A DNA stretch of 5,531 bases, taken from positions 1 to 5,531 of the forward strand of contig WFSH01000254.1 in NCBI GenBank assembly GCA_015486145.1, written 5' to 3'. The translations under genes and the position numbers were made by a program. This document shows, one piece after another, positions 1 to 5,531 of this stretch. The notes beneath the pieces were generated by a model. The model searched no databases. It was not told the origin of the DNA and saw only the letters and a list, made by a program, of their open reading frames with translations. Every line of letters begins with the position of its first letter. The stretch's first letter is position 1. Origin of the DNA: Mesoaciditogaceae bacterium (lineage in GTDB: Bacteria; Thermotogota; Thermotogae; Mesoaciditogales; Mesoaciditogaceae).

Positions 1-30
1 ATCTCGATCCACCTTGTTAGTTGCTTGGAG

Positions 31-62
31 ATCCTGAATAGTTCCTTCGGAACTTTCAGGAT
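31..62. repeat. Bulged intergenic hairpin, possible dispersed palindromic repeat
   Basis: The arms ATCCTGAA (31-38) and TTCAGGAT (55-62) are perfectly complementary, as are AGTTCC (40-45) and GGAACT (49-54). Only T39 is bulged and the loop is TTC (46-48), so the stem has 14 pairs. A further 6-bp match, TTGGAG (25-30) with CTCCAA (80-85), could extend the structure across a 17-base unpaired stretch. Neither strand has a T tract after the stem, so it does not look like an intrinsic terminator. On the minus strand the edges read GTCATCCTGA and GGATCTC. From memory, this pattern resembles dispersed intergenic palindromes of the GTCATCCTGA...GGATCT type found in many bacterial genomes. The hairpin is seen directly; its being a repeat is inferred, since only one copy lies in this window. 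Confidence 0.55.
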
Positions 63-104
63 GACGTTAAGGTCAAAGACTCCAAATAAAAGAACGAATC
101 AGTT

Positions 105-131
105 TTGACAAGGCTTCAAAAAAATTACACT
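105..131 (+). promoter_or_regulatory. Candidate sigma-70 type promoter for addBA
   Basis: A perfect -35 hexamer, TTGACA, lies at 105-110. The best -10 candidate is TACACT at 126-131, which matches four of six consensus positions (TATAAT) across a short 15-base spacer. The spacer ends in a run of seven A (118-124). Transcription would then start near 138, about 35-40 bases before the addB start. The short spacer and weak -10 keep confidence modest, but no better pair lies between the left edge and addB. TAAAAT at 153-158 is a better -10 by sequence, but it lacks a -35 and would start transcription inside the ribosome-binding site. Confidence 0.4.
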
Positions 132-150
132 TACCGCTTGTAAAGCGGTA
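132..150. promoter_or_regulatory. Perfect inverted repeat after the -10, possible operator or leader hairpin
   Basis: TACCGCTT (132-139) and AAGCGGTA (143-150) are exact reverse complements around the 3-base spacer GTA. The repeat begins one base after the candidate -10 and covers the expected transcription start. It ends 12 bases before the Shine-Dalgarno sequence. It could be an operator for a dimeric repressor or a small 5' leader hairpin that affects addB translation. Only TTT follows it on the + strand, so a terminator role is unlikely. The symmetry is seen directly; the function is inferred. Confidence 0.45.
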
Positions 151-162
151 TTTAAAATGTGC

Positions 163-167
163 GGGAG
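163..167 (+). promoter_or_regulatory. Ribosome-binding site that decides the addB start
   Basis: GGGAG lies 8 bases before the GTG at 176, which is good Shine-Dalgarno spacing. The alternative in-frame GTG at 167 overlaps this motif and has no other purine-rich site upstream, so the site favours 176. ATG codons at 157 and 174 are in other reading frames. Confidence 0.6.
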
Positions 168-175
168 TGTGCAAT

Positions 176-3070
176 GTGGGTGAAGTTGAGCTTTTAGTAG
201 GTCCCCCTTCTTCTGGTAAAACTAAGGCGATCATAGCTGAACTTTCTAAAGTTGAGCCGTTTGGTTATACTTTTATTGGAAGTCAGGGCGAGTTTGTCAA
301 GTTTGTGGCCCGAATGGCATCGAAAGAGATCGGAACGATAAACAGGAGCGCTTTCAAAACGATCGATCAACTCGCCGTGGAATTAGTTGTAAAACAAAAA
401 GGCCTTGTGTTTGCCGATAAAGCTCTAAAACTTTCGATTTTGTCTTCTGTCATTGAAGAAATGGCAACCAAAAATTTAGATCTTTCAGAAGAAACGGTAA
501 AACAAGCAAAGATCGTCAAACATCGCTCCACCGTGGAAAAACTCCTTTCTTTGATAGACGATATAAAAACTTACATGAAAGAAGACGAGTTTCGAGAGCC
601 CCAAACGCGAAGGGATCTATTCATATCAAATGTGATGGATCTTTTCAAAAAAGCTTTGAATTCAAAAAATCTATTTGACACTTACGATGCATATGCCATG
701 ATCGCCAATGGAGAGATCAAATTAGATGGGAAATATCTTTTTGTAGACGGCTTTTACGATTTCACACCGATTATTTCCAAACTTTTCAAAACACTCATCT
801 CTCATTTCGAAAAAACATTCATAACTATCACAGAGGGAGAAATATTTAAGAGGGGAACCTTCACAATTTTTAAAACTGTTGAGGGATTCAAACCAAAAAT
901 AACACACTTCAAAATCAAAGGCTCGCGAGTTGCTAAGGGACTTTTCTTTGGAAACGGAGAGGGGCTTCATATTCACGCTTTCGAGAAAATGACAGACGAG
1001 GTCAATTGGGTTTGTAAAAAAGTAAAACATCTACTTTTAAACGGTGGAAGCCCAGATGATTTTGAGATAGTTGTCAAATCCCAGGACAGCGATTACGTGA
1101 AAGCTTTAAGAGAAAAATTTGACGAGTATTCGATAGAGGTTTCTTATCTTGGCCAAAAGAGTTTATCTCAGAGTGTGATCGTTCAGCAACTCATGCTTCC
1201 AATAAGAGTTGTAACGAACGGCTATCCTTCAGATCTTCTGACCAGCATGGTGATGGCAGGTTTTGCTGGAGAAGAGAATAATTTCGCCCTCATTTACGAC
1301 CTCGCAAGGTTGAACAGAGGCCCTATGAGGCTTTCCCACAACTTGAGATTGAAGGATTGGATGGAAAAGATAGATAAATTCATCGATTTTCTACATAAAA
1401 AAAGGTTACTCATCGCGAACTCGGACGAAGAATACAACAAAGAGGCCATCCTTGAAGAAATTAAAAGACTCCTTTCTCTTGCCAAAAAATCTAAGGAAAC
1501 TGTAAAAGCACTCTTCGATTTTTTGCTAAACTTTGAAAGCGCAAAGAGTGTTTCTGAATACACAAAGGCATTTGAAAAAGCGATCGAAATGGTGAAACAA
1601 AGGGAGCTATCTCAAGATGAGATGGAAGCCGTTAAATCTTTCAAAGCACTTTTATGGGAAATCGAAGGAATATGGTCGTTTACGGGAACAAATGAAATCG
1701 ATAGTTCAGATTACAGGTATTATTTGGAGCTCCAACTGAAGGGAAGATTCTACACACCACACGAGAACAAGGGTTCTGTTCATATATCAGATGTGCTGAC
1801 ATCACGCTTCAGCTATAAACCATTGAAAATATTCGTAGGGTTCAACGACGGCAATTACCCACAATTCCGCCAAAATTATTTTTACACCACGATAGAAGAA
1901 GAAAATCATTTTGGAGAAAATAGGATTCTTAAAAGACTTTTTGACGACAAGCTTGATCTTTACACTGCAATGTCTCAAGCAAGCGAAGTTTATTTAACAA
2001 TGCCGGCTTCAACGATGAGCGGAATAAAAATTCTTCCTTCAATGTACCTTGTGGAATTAGAAGAAAAGTTCAACACAACGATCGAGAAAGCGGAGGAATT
2101 TCCGCCAATGAGCGTTCAAGAGGCGGTTATCTCCTACGCAAAGTGGGCAAGGGAAAATGGAAGATCGCCAGAAATTGAAAAAAAGCTTGGAATAGAAATC
2201 CCAAGAGTTCAAAAATTCATTTTAGAGGACGAGTCAAATTTGTCTTTTTGTGAAAAAATTTCAAGAAGGCCCGTGAGTTTTTACAAATTCTCATCTTATG
2301 ACAAATGCCCTCTCATGTTTTTTTTCGCCTACATTCTCAAAATTCCTCAAAGGATCACGTACACATTCGACTTGGACGCACTTGAAGTTGGAACGATTTA
2401 TCACAATGTTTTGAAAAAGACCATGCAACGTGGCAGAAACACTCTAATAGGAAAAACACACGATGAAGTTTATTCCATGGTAAGGGAATTTGTCAAAGAA
2501 GAGTTGGAAAAGATGACGTTTCTTGAGGAAGAACTTTTTGAGATAAATCTTTTGAGAATAAGCACGGTGATGGTGGAGTATCTTTTCAATGTGGAATTAC
2601 GGGATTTAGAAGAATTAAAGGGCAATCTTAAAAAATACATGATATACAAAAACAAAGACAAAAAGACAGAAGAGTTTTTTGTGCCGTACAGATTTGAGTT
2701 TTCGCTCGATGGTGCCAACAGTGAATTTGGTGGGATAAAGTTCATCGGTCGAATAGACAGAATAGATACGTGTTCGTCTGGTTTGATGGTGGTGGATTAT
2801 AAACGTAAAAATAAAGGTGAGAACGAGCAACTTTACATTTACTCAACCATCGCCCAAAGAATGTTGAACCGTCCAGTATTACAAGCCACTTTCTCTTTGA
2901 TAGAACCCGAAAAGATCTCGAATCTCGCCTCCTCAAAAAAGATTGAAACCGGAGCTGAAAAAACTCTTTCCAAAGTGAAAGAGTTCTTAGAAGGTGTCAA
3001 AGAAGGAAAGTTCATCCCAAAAGACGCATGCAAAATGTGCCCTTACGGTATGATATGTCCTGAAAGGTGA
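176..3070 (+). CDS. addB: AddB-type helicase-nuclease subunit with iron-sulfur nuclease domain
   Basis: This is the AddB (RexB) subunit of the AddAB double-strand-break resection enzyme, acting in the cytoplasm with AddA; 964 residues from GTG 176. A GTG at 167 would add three residues but sits on the Shine-Dalgarno sequence. The N-terminal helicase-like half has a Walker A motif GPPSSGKT (residues 9-16, K15). The motif II position reads DGFYDFTP (191-198), where true helicases have DE, so ATPase activity is probably lost or weak. A family-typical stretch FVGFNDGNYP is at 553-562. The C-terminal PD-(D/E)XK nuclease has H743, E841, GRID with D861, DYK with D874 and K876, and Q885 followed by Y889. 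C711 plus C952, C955 and C961 (CX2CX5C, three residues from the end) match the four 4Fe-4S ligands of B. subtilis AddB, including the last-three spacing. The B. subtilis protein is about 1166 residues, so this one is compact. No frameshift is seen. Family assignment is firm; Chi recognition is inferred from the family. Confidence 0.88.
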   Translation: MGEVELLVGPPSSGKTKAIIAELSKVEPFGYTFIGSQGEFVKFVARMASKEIGTINRSAFKTIDQLAVELVVKQKGLVFADKALKLSILSSVIEEMATKNLDLSEETVKQAKIVKHRSTVEKLLSLIDDIKTYMKEDEFREPQTRRDLFISNVMDLFKKALNSKNLFDTYDAYAMIANGEIKLDGKYLFVDGFYDFTPIISKLFKTLISHFEKTFITITEGEIFKRGTFTIFKTVEGFKPKITHFKIKGSRVAKGLFFGNGEGLHIHAFEKMTDEVNWVCKKVKHLLLNGGSPDDFEIVVKSQDSDYVKALREKFDEYSIEVSYLGQKSLSQSVIVQQLMLPIRVVTNGYPSDLLTSMVMAGFAGEENNFALIYDLARLNRGPMRLSHNLRLKDWMEKIDKFIDFLHKKRLLIANSDEEYNKEAILEEIKRLLSLAKKSKETVKALFDFLLNFESAKSVSEYTKAFEKAIEMVKQRELSQDEMEAVKSFKALLWEIEGIWSFTGTNEIDSSDYRYYLELQLKGRFYTPHENKGSVHISDVLTSRFSYKPLKIFVGFNDGNYPQFRQNYFYTTIEEENHFGENRILKRLFDDKLDLYTAMSQASEVYLTMPASTMSGIKILPSMYLVELEEKFNTTIEKAEEFPPMSVQEAVISYAKWARENGRSPEIEKKLGIEIPRVQKFILEDESNLSFCEKISRRPVSFYKFSSYDKCPLMFFFAYILKIPQRITYTFDLDALEVGTIYHNVLKKTMQRGRNTLIGKTHDEVYSMVREFVKEELEKMTFLEEELFEINLLRISTVMVEYLFNVELRDLEELKGNLKKYMIYKNKDKKTEEFFVPYRFEFSLDGANSEFGGIKFIGRIDRIDTCSSGLMVVDYKRKNKGENEQLYIYSTIAQRMLNRPVLQATFSLIEPEKISNLASSKKIETGAEKTLSKVKEFLEGVKEGKFIPKDACKMCPYGMICPER

Positions 3071-3071
3071 G
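3063..3071 (+). promoter_or_regulatory. addA ribosome-binding site overlapping the addB stop
   Basis: The purine-rich stretch AAAGGTGAG spans the last codons of addB and includes its TGA stop (3068-3070). GGTGA ends 5 bases before the addA ATG at 3076 and matches the usual 16S 3' end complement well. With only 5 bases between the genes, ribosomes ending on addB would uncover or re-use this site. Translational coupling and a balanced subunit ratio are therefore likely (inference). Confidence 0.7.
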
Positions 3072-3075
3072 AAAA

Positions 3076-5531
3076 ATGGATTTTTCTAAAATACAAAGCG
3101 AAATATTGAATTCACAAAACAATCTCATCGTTAACGCCGGGGCTGGTAGCGGCAAAACTCGCGTGCTTGTCGAAAAATATTTGAAAGTTTTCGAAGATTG
3201 GCCGGATCTAAAAACGGACCAAGTTGTGGCCATAACTTTCACTGAAAAGGCCGCACAAGAAATGAAAGATAGGATCATGCAAAGTGTGGAAGAACGTCTG
3301 AAAAACGGCAAAAAACATTTTGAACTTTACACACGATTGAAAAGGGAACTTCCACTTGCGAGAATTTCTACCATTCATTCGTTTTGTTCGCGTTTGATAA
3401 GAGAAAGCACGCTTTACGCAAAGGTCGACCCTGATTTCAGAATAGTAAACGGCATATCCGCCGCAAAAAGAATTGCATGGCTCGTGGAATCTTACGTATC
3501 CGAAAATCTGAACGATATGAAAGAATTTTTTGAGATCAAACCTACCTTGAGTTTTTCAAATCTGATCGAATGGTTGAAAACCGGAGTGGTTTTAAGAGCA
3601 AGTGAAAAAGTACCATCAGATGTTGACGATGAGATCAAAGAAATTTATCTTCGACATTTGCACAAAGTCATTGAAAAATACAAAGGGTTATCCCTTGAAG
3701 AGTCCGTGCTTGATTTTGAAGATTTACTCATCATGGCAAAGGATCTACTCAAAGAGAATGAAGAATTGAGACAAAAATACGTCAATTATTTCAAATACAT
3801 ATTTGTGGACGAGTTTCAAGATACCAACACGGTGCAGAGTGAGATAATTGAACTTTTGAGAGCAAGGAATAACCACGTGTGGTACATAGGAGATCCAAAA
3901 CAATCCATATACGCGTTTCGTGGAGCGGATGTGAAAGTTTTCCTTGACATAAAAGAAAACGTCGATAAGAAAGACTTGGAACTCAAAGAGATGAACGAAA
4001 ATTACAGATCTTCACCCAATCTCGTTGAATTTTACAACCTCCTTTTTCCGAAGCTTTTCGATGAAGGAAGGATTTCATATACACCACAAATAAAGAGAAC
4101 TGAAGACGATCGAGAAAAACGCGTGATCCTCCTCGAAAATCCTGAAAAAGAAAATGTCAAGCTTGCAAGATCCGCCGAGGCCGAATCAATTTCCGCACTG
4201 ATAAGCGATTTTATTTCCAAAGGCTACAAATTTAAGGATATAGCGATATTGGTGAGAAGCGGCGGAGCAATCTGGCAAATAGAAAAAGCGTTGTTCGACA
4301 AAGGCATTCCGTCTTACGTCGTAGGAGGGAAAGAATTCTTCGCCAAAGAAGAAGTACGCGCAATTTACAATCTCGTAGGTGTGGTGTTGGATCCATACGA
4401 TACAGGTGCAATGAGCGGATTTTTACTCTCGCCTTTTGTGGGATTGAACATAGACGAACTGCTTAAGTTAAAACTCGTCGACACAAATTTGTACGACGGA
4501 TTGGATAAAAAATACCCCCACGTGAAAAGACTGATTCAACGTCTAATCTCTTTAAAAAACACGGTTGACGTATCAAAAGTAATAAAAATTGCCATGCAAG
4601 AAACAAACTACTTGGGAAAAATAGCGATTGAAAGGGATGGGGACAAAAGAGTTGCGAACGTCATGAAGTTTCTCGACATGATGGATTCCTTGGATATACC
4701 GACGTGGGATATAAATGGTGTTCAGCGAATTATGGAGAGAGGCTTTGATGGAAATGAGGAGGAAGCACCTGCCTTGGCTGAAGATGCCGATGTTGTGAAA
4801 ATAATGAACGTCCACAGATCAAAGGGATTGGAGTTTCCAATTGTCATAATTGCGCAAATGGCGAAGGGAACGATCAGCAAAAAGAAAAAAGATGAGGAAA
4901 TCGAAGAAGAAAAGAGGATACTCTATGTCGCGATGACGAGGGCAAAAGAGTACTTAGTGTTGAGTAAAGAGAACTCAATGGGCCATAACAAAAAAGGTGA
5001 GTGGTTTTATTTTCTAAAAAAAGCCGGTCTTGTGGAAGATGGCCGTTGGACAATTCCAGAAGAAATGCAAAACCTCGTGAAGATGGTGAAAGAACCAGAA
5101 TTTAAACCTTTTGAAAAAACCGAAAAGATATCATCCTTAGAGTTAAACGATGAATATTTTGAGACTCCAAAGTTGGAAACAAAAAGGAAATTCTTCAGTG
5201 CAACAGAACTTTTTGAGAAAATCGAATTTGATTCAGATCCAGAGTTGGCCGCTTACGGTAACATAGCACATGCCATTCTCGAAAGAGTCGGAGAAATGAA
5301 GTTAACAGAAGTACTGAATGAAAAATTTTTCCTCGAATATCCAGATTACATGGTTGAATCCGTGAAAAGCACTCTCATGTCGCGTACCCAAGATCGATTG
5401 ATAAAAGAAATAGAGAATTCCGAAGAGACACAAAGCGAATTTGCCGTGGAAGGAAGTGTACCACATCTCAACATTCAACTGCTTGGAAAAATTGACAAAA
5501 TAATCAAAACTCCAGACGGTTACAAAATAAT
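3076..5531 (+). CDS. addA: AddA-type UvrD-family helicase-nuclease subunit (3' end outside window)
   Basis: This is the motor and second nuclease of AddAB, an ATP-driven 3'-5' superfamily 1A helicase. 818 complete codons are visible with no stop. Motifs seen in order: Q motif Q7; Walker A AGAGSGKT (21-28, K27); motif Ia ITFTEKAAQEMKDR (53-66); STIHSFC (98-104); motif II VDEFQDTN (244-251); motif III YIGDPKQSIYAFRGAD (270-285); motif IV ENYRSSPN (308-315, R311); motif V VHRSKGLEF (579-587); motif VI YVAMTRAKE (617-625, R622). All key residues are present, so it should be an active motor. The C-terminal PD-(D/E)XK domain begins with YGNIAH (727-732, H732), E788 and GKID (804-807, D807); the expected DYK lies just beyond the edge. 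Motifs V and VI are only about 30 residues apart, shorter than in UvrD or B. subtilis AddA. It starts with ATG, 5 bases after addB. The nuclease domain and partner separate it from UvrD/PcrA; RecB is unlikely next to an AddB. Confidence 0.9.
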   Translation, partial: MDFSKIQSEILNSQNNLIVNAGAGSGKTRVLVEKYLKVFEDWPDLKTDQVVAITFTEKAAQEMKDRIMQSVEERLKNGKKHFELYTRLKRELPLARISTIHSFCSRLIRESTLYAKVDPDFRIVNGISAAKRIAWLVESYVSENLNDMKEFFEIKPTLSFSNLIEWLKTGVVLRASEKVPSDVDDEIKEIYLRHLHKVIEKYKGLSLEESVLDFEDLLIMAKDLLKENEELRQKYVNYFKYIFVDEFQDTNTVQSEIIELLRARNNHVWYIGDPKQSIYAFRGADVKVFLDIKENVDKKDLELKEMNENYRSSPNLVEFYNLLFPKLFDEGRISYTPQIKRTEDDREKRVILLENPEKENVKLARSAEAESISALISDFISKGYKFKDIAILVRSGGAIWQIEKALFDKGIPSYVVGGKEFFAKEEVRAIYNLVGVVLDPYDTGAMSGFLLSPFVGLNIDELLKLKLVDTNLYDGLDKKYPHVKRLIQRLISLKNTVDVSKVIKIAMQETNYLGKIAIERDGDKRVANVMKFLDMMDSLDIPTWDINGVQRIMERGFDGNEEEAPALAEDADVVKIMNVHRSKGLEFPIVIIAQMAKGTISKKKKDEEIEEEKRILYVAMTRAKEYLVLSKENSMGHNKKGEWFYFLKKAGLVEDGRWTIPEEMQNLVKMVKEPEFKPFEKTEKISSLELNDEYFETPKLETKRKFFSATELFEKIEFDSDPELAAYGNIAHAILERVGEMKLTEVLNEKFFLEYPDYMVESVKSTLMSRTQDRLIKEIENSEETQSEFAVEGSVPHLNIQLLGKIDKIIKTPDGYKI

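Noticed and set aside
1..108. Reading frame open from the left edge to TGA at 106-108 (35 codons), possibly the tail of an upstream gene
   Set aside because: It runs straight through the hairpin at 31-62 and into the -35 hexamer, and its translation shows no recognisable domain. Other + frames stop early, so chance openness is likely, but the edge prevents certainty.
118..150. Minus-strand terminator: inverted repeat 132-150 followed on that strand by seven T
   Set aside because: Seven bases separate the stem from the T run (118-124), and no minus-strand gene lies to the right that would need it.
167..169. GTG at 167 as the addB start
   Set aside because: It overlaps the only Shine-Dalgarno motif, while GTG 176 has that motif at a proper distance. 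The difference is three residues and the family alignment would not separate them, so 167 stays possible.
722..1030. 102-codon frame on the minus strand
   Set aside because: It lies wholly inside addB, is rich in Phe, Ser and Cys as expected from an antisense reading of Lys/Glu codons, and shows no domain. The other minus-strand frames within addB and addA (1294-1563, 2470-2745, 2615-2830, 2742-2936, 2839-3033, 3012-3311, 4032-4220, 4573-4815) are rejected for the same reason.
3071..3075. Search for a terminator or promoter between addB and addA
   Set aside because: Only five bases separate the genes and they hold no hairpin or promoter motif, so the genes are read as one transcript.
1..5531. 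CRISPR arrays, tRNA or rRNA genes, insertion sequences and defence islands
   Set aside because: No spaced direct repeats, cloverleaf, transposase or terminal inverted repeats were seen. AddAB degrades invading linear DNA, but it is a standard recombination enzyme and not evidence of a new defence system.

Overview
The window holds most of one DNA-repair operon on the + strand: a complete addB-type gene, then after 5 bases an addA-type gene that runs off the right edge. Together they should encode the AddAB (RexAB) helicase-nuclease, the counterpart of RecBCD. It processes double-strand DNA ends for RecA-dependent recombination and degrades linear DNA. No second system and no mobile element is visible.

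Organism: base composition looks AT-rich (about 40% GC by eye, not computed). The proteins are rich in Lys and Glu, and Arg codons are mostly AGA/AGG with some CGN. The ribosome-binding sites are strong and of the purine-rich type. This suits a low-GC bacterium, possibly a thermophile of the Thermotogota or Firmicutes kind. That placement is an inference from general style, and no marker gene fixes it.

Layout: bases 1-175 are non-coding. They hold a 14-bp bulged hairpin (31-62) that resembles dispersed intergenic palindromes, a possible promoter (TTGACA at 105-110, weak -10 at 126-131), a perfect 8-bp inverted repeat directly after the -10 (132-150), and a Shine-Dalgarno sequence GGGAG (163-167). 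addB occupies 176-3070 with a GTG start. Its stop codon lies inside the Shine-Dalgarno sequence of addA, which starts at 3076 and is still open at 5531, just before the last part of its nuclease active site.

How the genes work together: AddA has a full set of superfamily 1A helicase motifs (the motor) and a C-terminal PD-(D/E)XK nuclease, cut by the window edge. AddB keeps a Walker A motif but has lost the motif II glutamate, so it is probably not a working motor. It carries its own PD-(D/E)XK nuclease, framed by the four cysteines of the AddB iron-sulfur cluster. By analogy with Bacillus subtilis AddAB, each nuclease would cut one strand and the helicase-like half of AddB would recognise Chi. 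Both proteins look compact: AddB is about 200 residues shorter than the B. subtilis protein, and AddA has an unusually short link between helicase motifs V and VI.
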